Shown here one piece after another: positions 15,199-23,005 of a stretch of DNA of 34,881 nucleotides (position 1 is its first letter; each line of letters begins with the position of its first letter). This DNA is from Candidatus Zhuqueibacterota bacterium (lineage in GTDB: Bacteria > BS750m-G25). The position numbers and the translations under genes are program-made. Below the pieces are notes generated by a model. It worked only from the letters and a program-made list of their open reading frames with translations, did not search any database and had not been told where the DNA came from. The DNA is taken from positions 1 to 34,881 of the forward strand of contig JADHWK010000021.1 in NCBI GenBank assembly GCA_016783505.1, given 5' to 3'.

Positions 15199-15290
15199 TT
15201 GACTAATTTTGTAAAAAGTCTTATTTTACCAAGTAGTATAATACCGAACGGTAAAATATTATTACACCGGTCGGTATTATACCAACCGGT
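15199..15290 (+). promoter_or_regulatory. divergent promoter region with ACCGNNCGGT palindrome cluster
   Basis: Between divergent pyrF and the gene at 15347, palindromic sites cluster: TACCGAACGGTA (15242-15253), ACCGGTCGGT (15266-15275) and ACCAACCGGT (15281-15290), with a degenerate ACCAAGTAGT at 15228-15237. Two of them continue into TAAAAT. A plausible plus-strand promoter lies just upstream: TTGACT (15199-15204), 17 bases, TATTTT (15222-15227). A TATAAT also occurs at 15237-15242. Symmetric ACCG/CGGT cores are typical of dimeric repressors (for example TetR-type), but no such regulator is encoded nearby. Confidence 0.5.
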
Positions 15291-15346
15291 AAAATCTACT
15301 GCCTGGTTTTTAAGAAATGGACTCCTAAATTGTAAAACTTGATGCG

Positions 15347-16432
15347 ATGCTAACTACACTGAAAAAATATCCGGCTATTTTGAAATTCTTCTACCAAAAC
15401 TTATCAGGACCTTTTGAGGAAAAGTTAGATGAATTGCATCCTCTAATGAAAGCAATTATTCATAACTCTCCCTATCTAAAATTTGTGAATAACTTTCTCG
15501 AAAATTTTACTTTTTTGGGAAAAGAATATCACAATAAAATTGAAGAAATTTTAAAACGGCCCATTTCTGACCCTAACGGAAACGCTGGTATTGTAGCCTG
15601 GCATAATATTTTGGCCGAGTTAACGGCCTTATATATTCTATCAAACAAACTGAATCTCAAAGTAACAGGACTTGAAAGAGTTTCACACCGATATTCTGTA
15701 CAAAACAGGGGGAAATGTGATTTTAGGGTCGAAAACAATCATAGAGAAATTTACTTTGATGTAAAGGACAAAAGTAGTGAATTAAAGCAAACACCCCCAC
15801 CCCGTCTTGATAGAAAATTAAAGGAAATAAAAAGCCCCTTTGTGATCAGTCCTCAATTAAGGAATCGTAATTATAAATGTGATAACCTCGATCAAAAAAT
15901 CGAAACCATTAAAAATGGAATTAATCAAAAGAAAAAAGAGGCAGCTCAGCTAAAAAGACCTTTATATGGATTCAGGTTGGACCTGGAAGATTTCGAGGTT
16001 TTTCTCACCCCCAAAAATAAGGACTTGGCAGATAATTATTATGGATCCGATTTTTTTAACCCTGATGATTCAATTGAGGATTCTTCAAATTGGCTATTCG
16101 GCGAAAATAGCAAGGTAAAAGAAAGTGAACCAAAAAAGCCTATGGTTAAAATTGCTGAAGAAAAGGGCGCGGACTACTTGATGTGCTTAATAAATCCATG
16201 GATCGGAAATGGGATTAAGACATTTGATGATTTCATAAAAGGTCTATTCTCTAACAATGTCAAGACGGCCTACATATTAAAACCCACAAGTGAAAAATGT
16301 AAAAGAATAAGAATTTATGAAAGCACCGACATAAGGTTAGGAACAAAAATTTCAGGTATCATAATCTTTTTGTCTAAAGGTCACTTTCGCATTATTAATA
16401 ATTTGAATAGCAAATATGGATTCTATATATAA
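15347..16432 (+). CDS. orphan protein with PD-(D/E)XK-like motif
   Basis: I do not recognise the family. The 361-residue protein has no signal peptide or membrane helix. The N-terminal 70 residues are helical. Then come WHNILAELTALYIL (85-98, with Glu91) and CDFRVENNHREIYFDVKDK (124-142). The spacing Asp125, 12 residues, Asp138-Val-Lys140 fits a PD-(D/E)XK nuclease core, with Glu91 as the possible helix acid. A Lys-rich segment (about 180-205) and a C-terminal alpha/beta region follow. The gene is clearly more AT-rich than pyrF and the right-hand cluster, suggesting transfer. It stands alone behind a palindrome cluster with no methyltransferase or toxin-antitoxin partner. It could be a solitary restriction-type nuclease or an unrelated protein. 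Confidence 0.6.
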   Translation: MLTTLKKYPAILKFFYQNLSGPFEEKLDELHPLMKAIIHNSPYLKFVNNFLENFTFLGKEYHNKIEEILKRPISDPNGNAGIVAWHNILAELTALYILSNKLNLKVTGLERVSHRYSVQNRGKCDFRVENNHREIYFDVKDKSSELKQTPPPRLDRKLKEIKSPFVISPQLRNRNYKCDNLDQKIETIKNGINQKKKEAAQLKRPLYGFRLDLEDFEVFLTPKNKDLADNYYGSDFFNPDDSIEDSSNWLFGENSKVKESEPKKPMVKIAEEKGADYLMCLINPWIGNGIKTFDDFIKGLFSNNVKTAYILKPTSEKCKRIRIYESTDIRLGTKISGIIIFLSKGHFRIINNLNSKYGFYI

Positions 16433-16475
16433 AACCCGAATATTATTGCGTGATTAGATATTGGAAGAAATTATA

Positions 16476-16682
16476 ATGAAACTTCCCAAGCTTCAACTTT
16501 CCACCCAGATCTTCATCGGAATTCTCATCGGCATCATCGTCGGTGTGCTTTTTGGCGAAAACCTCCAAATCGTCAAATCACTTGGCGATATCTTTATCCG
16601 ACTTTTAAAAATGATTGTCGTACCCCTGGTTATCATACCCATCACCACCTTCGTCATTACATCTAAAACAGTCCTAAGTTAA
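16476..16682 (+). pseudogene. N-terminal fragment of a DAACS-family symporter
   Basis: From the ATG at 16476 the 68 residues contain LSTQIFIGILIGIIVGVLFGE and LGDIFIRLLKMIVVPLVI. These match the first two helices of dicarboxylate/amino acid:cation symporters (GltP/DctA type; family 400-450 residues). After VVPLV the sequence departs from the family and stops at 16680-16682. A TTG 15 bases upstream is an alternative start. The stop overlaps the ribosome-binding site of the intact symporter that follows. This is a truncated duplicate; if translated it could not form a transporter by itself. Confidence 0.8.
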
Positions 16683-16696
16683 GGAGGCATTAACAA

Positions 16697-18325
16697 ATGG
16701 TCAAAAAAGACTCTCCAAAATCCTACAACCAATCTGCTAAGTCCGCCTCCCCTAACGAAGGCAACGGAAAACACCGACGCATCCTCTTCGGTATTATCAT
16801 TGCCATTATCGTCGGCACCCTTATGGGGGGTTGGCTTCCGGATCTCGCAGTGAAAACCTCAATTCTTGGCGAGATTTTCCTAAATTCACTCATGATGATC
16901 GTAGTCCCACTCGTTATGTTTTCAATGATCGTTGGGATTACGGGTCTGGGTGATATTCGCAATCTTGGCTCGATTGGGGGGCGTACTATCCTTTATTATA
17001 TGGTGACAACAGGAATTTCGGTTCTCATCGGCATTATCTTGGTCAATATCGTCCAGCCGGGTAAGGGGATTTCCCACGGTGAGGAACACGCAGAATTTAC
17101 TTATCTAATTGGTGGCGTGAACAATCGCACAGTCACGTTAACAAACGGAACCTGGGAAAAGACGCGTTATAACGAGAAGTATTTGTTGATTCTACAGGAT
17201 CAGCAGGTTCAGGGCACCATTGAATCTATTTCCGAGAATTCTGCGACGGTGAAGTTGTGGGAATCACGTCAAGCAGGCGATGTGTTCTATATCCCCGCAG
17301 AGGATGGCACACGCTTGCCGTTTCGTCGTGTTAGGGGACGGCTTGTGTCTGCCGAACCAGAGCTTGTCCCTTCTGGGAAGGGTGTTGAAATCGCCTTACC
17401 CGTTGTCCAGAAATTGCGTGGCAAGAAAGAGAGGGGTATCGGTAACACGCTGAAGGAGGTCTTGGTCGGAGACAAAGCAATCGGAAAAGAGGGAATGATT
17501 CCACGCAACATTTTCAACGCGATGGTGCGTATGGACATCCTCCCATTGATTGTTTTCTCACTTTTGTTGGGTGCGACGCTTTCCGTCCTTGGTGAACGAG
17601 GACGCTCTGCCATTGATGTGATCTCGATTCTAAATGATGCTGTAATGCGACTTGTCCACTGGATTATGGTCGTCGCGCCAATTGGCATTTTTGGATTAAT
17701 CGCAGCGCGTATTGGTCACGCCGGAGGATTTAGCGGTTTTCTGCCGGAACTGCTTGCACTGGGGAAATATTTTTTCACCGTTTTGCTGGGGCTCGCAATG
17801 CATGGTTTCATTGTACTGCCACTCATCCTCCTGCTCATCGGACGACGAAATCCTCGACTGTATGTAATAGGTGTGGGTTCAGCTCTGCTGAACGCTTTCT
17901 CCACAGCGTCGAGCTCTGCCACTCTGCCGTTGACCATGGAGGGCGTCGAGAAGGAAAATGGGATCTCAAATCGGACGGCAAGTTTTGTTCTGCCACTTGG
18001 CGCCACAATTAACATGGACGGTACTGCCCTCTACGAAGCCGTCGCCGCGATGTTCATCGCACAAGTTTATGGAATATCATTAGGGCCGCTGGAACAAATG
18101 GTCATTTTCCTGACGGCGACGTTGGCGGCTATCGGTGCAGCAGGGATTCCCGAAGCGGGACTCGTCACAATGGTAATTGTCCTTAGAGCCGTTGGGTTAC
18201 CGATCGAAGGTATTGGGCTCATCCTAACGATTGATTGGCTCCTGGACCGATTCCGCACGACCGTCAATGTCTGGGGTGATAGTGTCGGCGCAGGTGTTAT
18301 CGAGACACTTGAAATGAAACGATGA
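16697..18325 (+). CDS. DAACS-family dicarboxylate/amino acid:cation symporter with inserted loop domain
   Basis: It is a sodium- or proton-coupled importer of acidic amino acids or C4-dicarboxylates in the inner membrane. Family hallmarks are present: the serine-rich hairpin FSTASSSATLPLTMEGV (401-417), NMDGTALYEAVAAMFIAQ (439-456), AAGIPEAGLVT and LLDRFRTTVNVWGDSVGAGVIE (515-536). At 542 residues it is about 120 longer than usual. The excess is a hydrophilic block, about 127-250, between helix 3 (ending VNIVQPGKG) and MIPRNIFNAM. This loop faces outward in known structures, so a small periplasmic beta-rich domain is likely. GGAGG lies 9 bases before the ATG. Related gene fragments lie on both sides. 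The substrate is not predictable. Confidence 0.93.
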   Translation: MVKKDSPKSYNQSAKSASPNEGNGKHRRILFGIIIAIIVGTLMGGWLPDLAVKTSILGEIFLNSLMMIVVPLVMFSMIVGITGLGDIRNLGSIGGRTILYYMVTTGISVLIGIILVNIVQPGKGISHGEEHAEFTYLIGGVNNRTVTLTNGTWEKTRYNEKYLLILQDQQVQGTIESISENSATVKLWESRQAGDVFYIPAEDGTRLPFRRVRGRLVSAEPELVPSGKGVEIALPVVQKLRGKKERGIGNTLKEVLVGDKAIGKEGMIPRNIFNAMVRMDILPLIVFSLLLGATLSVLGERGRSAIDVISILNDAVMRLVHWIMVVAPIGIFGLIAARIGHAGGFSGFLPELLALGKYFFTVLLGLAMHGFIVLPLILLLIGRRNPRLYVIGVGSALLNAFSTASSSATLPLTMEGVEKENGISNRTASFVLPLGATINMDGTALYEAVAAMFIAQVYGISLGPLEQMVIFLTATLAAIGAAGIPEAGLVTMVIVLRAVGLPIEGIGLILTIDWLLDRFRTTVNVWGDSVGAGVIETLEMKR

Positions 18326-18340
18326 TTTGTTTTAAAACAG

Positions 18341-18474
18341 GTGAACCTCACGCTTGAAGGAATCGGCATCATCACCGCTGTGGATAGAATCCTCGATAGG
18401 TGCCGAACCACTATGAATGTCTGGGGTGATCGGTGGGCACCCGGATTATTGCCCATCTGGAAGGAAAAAACTGA
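18341..18474 (+). pseudogene. C-terminal fragment of a DAACS symporter, frameshifted
   Basis: Read from 18341, the residues [26 protein letters not shown] repeat the end of the intact symporter (IEGIGLILTIDWLLDRFRTTVNVWGD). Directly after GD the frame must shift: skipping the two bases CG gives [13 protein letters not shown] and a stop at 18472-18474, which matches the normal family ending. Unshifted, the frame runs to a stop at 18482-18484 with unrelated residues. It is therefore a decayed 3' remnant of a second symporter gene. The fragment differs enough from the intact gene not to be a recent copy. Confidence 0.8.
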
Positions 18475-18545
18475 AATGGAATAATGGAAGGATAGGGGAA
18501 AGCCCATATTCTCCTACCCTCTCTTGTTAACTTACATATTCATTT

Positions 18546-18563
18546 TACGACAAATTTGTCGTA
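18546..18563 (+). promoter_or_regulatory. 18-bp perfect palindrome upstream of spmA
   Basis: TACGACAAATTTGTCGTA is perfectly symmetric and ends 28 bases before the spmA start codon; a strong AAGGAGGA ribosome-binding site (18581-18588) lies between. The position in the 5' leader or promoter suits a repressor operator. No T-run follows, so a terminator is unlikely. The regulator is unknown. Confidence 0.6.
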
Positions 18564-18591
18564 TACATTTTTATCGTAATAAGGAGGAAAT

Positions 18592-19230
18592 ATGCTTAAT
18601 TACATCTGGCTTGCTCTCATGGTAATTGCAATAATCGTCGGAGCAATCAATGGACGTATTGAGGAAGTCACAAAAGCCGCTGTGGAAAATGCCAGTACTG
18701 CTGTGGATATTTCTCTGGGGCTCATCGGTATAATGGCTTTGTGGTTGGGAGTCATGAAAATCGCTGAGAAAGGGGGAATTATTCAAATTCTATCACGGGC
18801 AATTCGTCCTATTGCGCGTTTTCTATTTCCAAGGATACCCAAAGACCATCCAGCTATCGGAGCAATGCTAATGAATATCATAGCTAATTGGCTGGGACTT
18901 GGAAATGCGGCTACACCCCTTGGTTTGAAAGCGATGGAAGAGCTACAGACCCTCAACAAGTCCAAGGATACTGCTACCAACGCCATGGTTGTTTTTCTCG
19001 CTCTAAATACGGCAAGCATTACTATTATACCAATGACTGTCATCGCTGTTAGAGCAAAACTTGGTTCAGCCAACCCCTTTGAAATTATCAGCACTGCAGT
19101 ATTTGCGTCTACATGTGCTACAATTGCAGCAGTGACAGCTGCTAAGTTGATGCAAAAGCCACGTGTAATACGAAGATCCGATCCGGATCTCACAGACAGA
19201 GGCAGGAAGAAAGGAGAAGAAGATGCTTGA
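18592..19230 (+). CDS. spmA: spore maturation protein A homologue (nucleoside-recognition/Gate domain)
   Basis: This 212-residue polytopic membrane protein matches SpmA: NYIWLALMVIAIIVGAING near the start, STAVDISLGLIGIMALWLG, and the signature MLMNIIANWLGLGNAATPLGLKAM with MEELQ following. LNTASITIIPMTVIAVR completes the core. In Bacillus SpmA and SpmB affect spore-core dehydration; homologues are widespread in non-sporulating bacteria, where the role is unclear (Gate-domain transport is suggested). It overlaps spmB by 8 bases. The gene has a strong AAGGAGGA Shine-Dalgarno sequence and a perfect palindrome just upstream. Base composition is more AT-rich than the right-hand cluster. Confidence 0.93.
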   Translation: MLNYIWLALMVIAIIVGAINGRIEEVTKAAVENASTAVDISLGLIGIMALWLGVMKIAEKGGIIQILSRAIRPIARFLFPRIPKDHPAIGAMLMNIIANWLGLGNAATPLGLKAMEELQTLNKSKDTATNAMVVFLALNTASITIIPMTVIAVRAKLGSANPFEIISTAVFASTCATIAAVTAAKLMQKPRVIRRSDPDLTDRGRKKGEEDA

Positions 19231-19840
19231 TTCCCTCTCTACCGCAGCAGCTATAGATACAATAAATCAGGTAGTCCAAACAGCTACTGGTGGTTCAGAG
19301 TCCCTTTTTGTTATCATTATGAAGGGATTCTCAAACTATGCTATACCTTTTCTATTGCTTGTAATTCCGATTCTTGGATTCGCTAAAAAAGTAAAGGTAT
19401 ACGAGGCATTTGTTGATGGCGCCAAGGAGGGATTCCACGTGGCAGTGCGAATTATCCCCTACTTGGTAGCCATCTTAGTGGCCATTGGGATGTTCCGGGC
19501 TTCAGGGGCCATGGACTTCTTCGTCAAGCTCCTTTCGCCCCTCACCAACCTGGTCGGCATGCCCGCCGAAACCCTGCCGGTGGCCCTGATGAGACCGCTG
19601 TCGGGCTCGGGGACGTTGGGGCTGGTCACCGAATTGATGAATCAATTCGGCCCCGACTCCTTCATCGGACGGCTGGCCTCAACCATGTTTGGCAGCACCG
19701 AGACCACCTTTTACGTGCTGGCGGTTTACTTCGGTTCCGTGGGCATCCGTAGGACCCGCCACGCCGTGGCCGCTGGCCTGATCGGCGACATCACCGGACT
19801 TTTAGTAGCGGTGCTCATCTGCCGGGTGGTCTTTTTGTAA
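19223..19840 (+). CDS. spmB: spore maturation protein B homologue
   Basis: This 205-residue membrane protein matches SpmB: YAIPFLLLVIPILGF, VYEAFVDGAKEGFHVAVRIIPYLVAILVAIGMFRASGAMD, MPAETLPVALMRPLSGSGTLG and the late STETTFYVLAVYFGSVGIRRTRHA. It is translated from an ATG inside the end of spmA (8-base overlap), so the pair is probably coupled and works as a complex. The first third of the gene (to about 19440) has the AT-leaning composition of spmA, while the rest is visibly GC-rich like the sugar cluster. The protein nevertheless reads as continuous and normal, so any junction was in frame. Confidence 0.94.
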   Translation: MLDSLSTAAAIDTINQVVQTATGGSESLFVIIMKGFSNYAIPFLLLVIPILGFAKKVKVYEAFVDGAKEGFHVAVRIIPYLVAILVAIGMFRASGAMDFFVKLLSPLTNLVGMPAETLPVALMRPLSGSGTLGLVTELMNQFGPDSFIGRLASTMFGSTETTFYVLAVYFGSVGIRRTRHAVAAGLIGDITGLLVAVLICRVVFL

Positions 19841-19872
19841 TTTGGGGACATCAAAACAATTAAAAAAAATCC

Positions 19873-19901
19873 TTGACTTTTTTGTTTTTTTTTATTATAA
19901 T
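19873..19901 (+). promoter_or_regulatory. sigma-70-type promoter of the sugar operon
   Basis: TTGACT (19873-19878) and TATAAT (19896-19901) are separated by exactly 17 bases, nearly all T. It lies 98 bases before the start codon of the LacI-family gene and is the best promoter match in the window. A dyad operator follows within five bases. Confidence 0.85.
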
Positions 19902-19905
19902 ATGG

Positions 19906-19919
19906 TCGAATCGGTTCGA
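19906..19919 (+). promoter_or_regulatory. LacI-type operator overlapping the transcription start
   Basis: TCGAATCGGTTCGA is a dyad with a central CG step and matching arms in 12 of 14 positions, the form typical for LacI/GalR-family regulators. It starts four bases after the -10 element, so bound protein would block initiation. The first gene of the operon encodes a LacI-family protein, so autoregulation and operon repression are the simplest reading. A second weaker dyad, TTTCGAAA, lies at 19991-19998 next to the start codon. Confidence 0.7.
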
Positions 19920-19998
19920 TTTTATTCTTTTATACTTACCCATAGATCGTCCCTCCAGTTACCGCAATTTCCTTTTATTTTATAAAACCGTTTCGAAA

Positions 19999-21045
19999 AT
20001 GACGGTAACGATCAAGGATGTTGCCCGCCGAGCCGGGGTCGCTCAATCCACTGTCTCTTTGGTTTTAAACCAAAAAGAAAACATTCATGAGCAGACCCGT
20101 CTTAAGATCCTTAAAGCGATAAAAGAGCTCAACTACCATCCCCGCAGGTCCGCCCGCGGACTGGCTACCCGCAAGAGCAACAATATCGGTTTTATCCTTA
20201 ATACCCAATTCTTTACCCAGACCGAACCCTTCTACACCAAGGTTTTTTTGGGGGCCAGTTTTGAAGCAATCAAGCACGGTTATTATGTTCTGCTGGCCTC
20301 GGTGGACGATAATTTCGATCCCAAAAAGTCCCTTCCCAATTTTCTGTTAGAACGGCATGTGGATGGGGTTGTTCTGGCGGGGCGAGTACCCGATAGCATC
20401 ATAACCTACATTCGGCAACAGGATATTCCCATCGTACTGGTTGACTATCGAGTGGATCATTTTGCCACCCATGCCGTCCTGATTGACAACCTTAATGGGG
20501 CCTACGAAGCCGTCTCCCACCTCATCAATCAGGGACATCGAAGAATCGCCTTTGTGGGTGGATCTTGCCACCACCCCAGCATCCAGGAAAGATATGATGG
20601 ATATAAGAAGGCCATAGGGGTTTTGGGATCACATAATGAACTGAACGATAAGTTGGTAGACCTGCGAGAGGAGGAAAGTTCCCCCCAGATCGGCTTTGAT
20701 TCCACCAAAAAACTTTTGAGCCTGAAACCGAGACCAACGGCCTTCTTTACGGTGAACGATGCGGTCGCCATCGGGTGTATCAAGGCTTTAAGACAGTCCA
20801 GCCTTCGGGTCCCCGAGGATGTGGCCGTGATCGGATTTGACGACGTGGAATGGGGCTTGCACATGGACCCCCCCCTATCCACCGTGCGGGTGTTTAAAGA
20901 GGAACTGGGTGCAACGGCAGCCAGGAAGATCATCCACATCATCCAGAATAAGACTACCGTTATCGAAAAGACGATCATTGGGACCGAGTTGGTAATACGA
21001 GAATCCTGCGGTGGAATGAGAACCAAAGACAAATATGAATTTTAA
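19999..21045 (+). CDS. LacI-family transcriptional regulator
   Basis: It is a DNA-binding repressor that responds to a sugar ligand. I take the ATG at 19999, because TIKDVARRAGVAQSTVSLVLN (the helix-turn-helix, residues 4-24) then sits at the N-terminus as usual; this gives 348 residues. An upstream TTG frame would start inside the promoter. The hinge is about 47-60 (RSARGLATRKSNNIGF). A periplasmic-binding-protein-like core follows, with DGVVLAGR, IVLVDYRVD, VSHLINQGHRRIAFVGG, PTAFFTVNDAVAIG and VIGFDD. It is first in the operon, under a matching operator, and its end overlaps the glycosidase gene by 11 bases. The ligand is unknown but is presumably a product of the cluster. Confidence 0.95.
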   Translation: MTVTIKDVARRAGVAQSTVSLVLNQKENIHEQTRLKILKAIKELNYHPRRSARGLATRKSNNIGFILNTQFFTQTEPFYTKVFLGASFEAIKHGYYVLLASVDDNFDPKKSLPNFLLERHVDGVVLAGRVPDSIITYIRQQDIPIVLVDYRVDHFATHAVLIDNLNGAYEAVSHLINQGHRRIAFVGGSCHHPSIQERYDGYKKAIGVLGSHNELNDKLVDLREEESSPQIGFDSTKKLLSLKPRPTAFFTVNDAVAIGCIKALRQSSLRVPEDVAVIGFDDVEWGLHMDPPLSTVRVFKEELGATAARKIIHIIQNKTTVIEKTIIGTELVIRESCGGMRTKDKYEF

Positions 21046-23005
21046 GAACACCTGTTTCCAGGATAAAGAAGGGAATCCCCTTTTCTTAATCGGCATCAAC
21101 TATTGGCCCAGGAAAACCGGCCCCCTCATGTGGTCCCGATGGAATCCGGGGGAAATTCGGGCTGAGCTAAAGCAGATGAAATCGCTGGGGATAAACGTCT
21201 GCCGCTTCTTCCTTTTCTTCCCTGAGTTTATGCCGTCACCGGACAAAATAAACCCTCAAATGGTAGCGAGGTTAAGACAATTCCTGTCAATCTGTGATGA
21301 TGAAGGGCTTTATACCCTCCCCACTTTTTTTGTGGGACACATGTCAGGTGAGGACTGGGACGTGCCCTGGCGGGATGGCCGAAATTTTTACAGTGATCCC
21401 TGGATGGTGGAGAGGGAAGTGGCTTTTGTCCAAGAAATAGCCGGGCAATGTAAAAACGAAAAAAGTGTAGTGGGCTGGATTTTATCCAATGAGATCCCCA
21501 ATTACGGGGGCTATGGTAATGACGGTGAGATTACCCCCTGGGCGAAAACACTGATTCAAGCCATTCGAGAGGTTGATCCCGGTCATCCCATTTCCATCGG
21601 GGACGGTTGCTGGAGCCCGGAGGTCTATGGGGAGGCTACCCGTTTCTATCTCAGGGAGCTAAAAGAGGTTGAGGACTTTTTCGGGCCTCATTTTTATCCG
21701 GAGGAGGAGGATGAACTACGGCATGCTTACTATCCCTCCTTTGTCATCAAGATGTGTCAAAGCTGGGGTCGGCCGGTGCTTCTGGAAGAATTTGGCACCT
21801 CCAATACCATGGCCTCGGAGGAAAATCAGGGGGGCTATTTCCGTTCCATTTTGAGTAGCGGTTTTTTAGCCGGAGCCGTGGGGGCCTTAGGATGGTGCTA
21901 TTCCGATTACAATTTAACCCGCCAGCGTCCCTACACCCACCATCCCCACGAGCTTCGATTCGGGGTAACCCGCAGTAACGGATCGGTGAAACCGGCAGGA
22001 CAAGAGTTGGTCCGGTTCCGTAGGATTATGGACGTTTTAAATGATGAAGACTGGACTCTCTGGGAAGACCCAGTGGGGTTGCTTATTCCCAGTTATTATT
22101 ATTATGAATATCCTTATTCCAATGACAACAAGCCGTTGATGTTTCGTATCTTTTTGCACACCTACACCCTGATGAAAAAAGCCCACCTGAACGGGTGTTG
22201 TTTCCCAGAACCGCCCCTTAACGACCAGGATATAGAAAGCCCTCCCCCGGCGGCCATTCCTGAAGATATTAGGCTGCTGGTTTCGCCTTATACCCAGAAA
22301 CTAACCGTTCCCTTCTGGGAAGAGATTTTGAGATATGTGGAAAGGGGAGGGGTGTTTTACTCCTCCCATGCCCCCGATGGATGGGTTCATGTGTTTGAAG
22401 AACTCTATGGGGCGAGGCACCATCTGCGTCCCGGTCTGGTGGATTTACCCGGGGAGAAGATAAGGCTGGTGTTTGTCAAAAACTTCGGTCAGCTAAAAAA
22501 GGGGGATGAGCTGGTATACCATTTTACCCCCGGTAAAAGGGAAGGGGCTTTCTGTCCCCTAGAGCCAACTACCGCGGAAGTTTTGGCCGTTGATTCCGAA
22601 GACCGGCCAGCAATCATATCAAACAAAATTGGAAAAGGCAAGGTCTTTTTTTCCGCCTTCCCCATAGAATACTATCTTTCCCAGATTCCGGACCAATCCC
22701 AAGATGATAACAGCCATCGCTTTTATGATTCATTGGCCTCATTAGCGGGCGTTAAGGCCCTTTTTTCTTTATCAAACCCCTTAATTGAACTGGGGACTTT
22801 ACATTCCTTTAGCAATGGAGATTATATTCTTTATCTGATCAACCAGGGATGGAGGGAAGAAAGGACGGAAATTCATTGCAGGCGTCAAATTTCTTTCGCC
22901 AAGGATATAGAAACCGATCAGGTAATTCCAGCTCAGAACTCTGAATTAGAACTTACCCTTCCCCCCAAGGGGGTAAAGGTTCTTCGGATAACTCCGACCC
23001 AATGA
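21035..23005 (+). CDS. clan GH-A glycoside hydrolase (GH5-like) with amidotransferase-like domain
   Basis: This 656-residue protein has no signal peptide, so it is probably cytoplasmic. Residues 1-350 form a TIM-barrel of the cellulase/mannanase type: FLIGINYWPR at the start, acid/base Glu153 in ILSNEIPNY, and nucleophile Glu252 in VLLEEFGTSN. Residues about 360-560 (VGLLIPSYYYY, RLLVSPYTQKLTVPFWEEIL, YVERGGVFYSS) resemble the amidotransferase-like trimerisation domain of GH42 enzymes, and a small beta domain follows (about 590-656). The presence of GH130 downstream makes a beta-mannoside or related oligosaccharide a reasonable substrate, but this is inference. It overlaps the regulator gene upstream by 11 bases and the dehydrogenase downstream by 4 (ATGA). 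Confidence 0.85.
   Translation: MNFKNTCFQDKEGNPLFLIGINYWPRKTGPLMWSRWNPGEIRAELKQMKSLGINVCRFFLFFPEFMPSPDKINPQMVARLRQFLSICDDEGLYTLPTFFVGHMSGEDWDVPWRDGRNFYSDPWMVEREVAFVQEIAGQCKNEKSVVGWILSNEIPNYGGYGNDGEITPWAKTLIQAIREVDPGHPISIGDGCWSPEVYGEATRFYLRELKEVEDFFGPHFYPEEEDELRHAYYPSFVIKMCQSWGRPVLLEEFGTSNTMASEENQGGYFRSILSSGFLAGAVGALGWCYSDYNLTRQRPYTHHPHELRFGVTRSNGSVKPAGQELVRFRRIMDVLNDEDWTLWEDPVGLLIPSYYYYEYPYSNDNKPLMFRIFLHTYTLMKKAHLNGCCFPEPPLNDQDIESPPPAAIPEDIRLLVSPYTQKLTVPFWEEILRYVERGGVFYSSHAPDGWVHVFEELYGARHHLRPGLVDLPGEKIRLVFVKNFGQLKKGDELVYHFTPGKREGAFCPLEPTTAEVLAVDSEDRPAIISNKIGKGKVFFSAFPIEYYLSQIPDQSQDDNSHRFYDSLASLAGVKALFSLSNPLIELGTLHSFSNGDYILYLINQGWREERTEIHCRRQISFAKDIETDQVIPAQNSELELTLPPKGVKVLRITPTQ

Noticed and set aside
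19873-19998. N-terminal extension of the LacI-family protein from a TTG
   Set aside because: It would begin inside the -35 element, and the helix-turn-helix belongs at the very N-terminus, which the ATG at 19999 provides.
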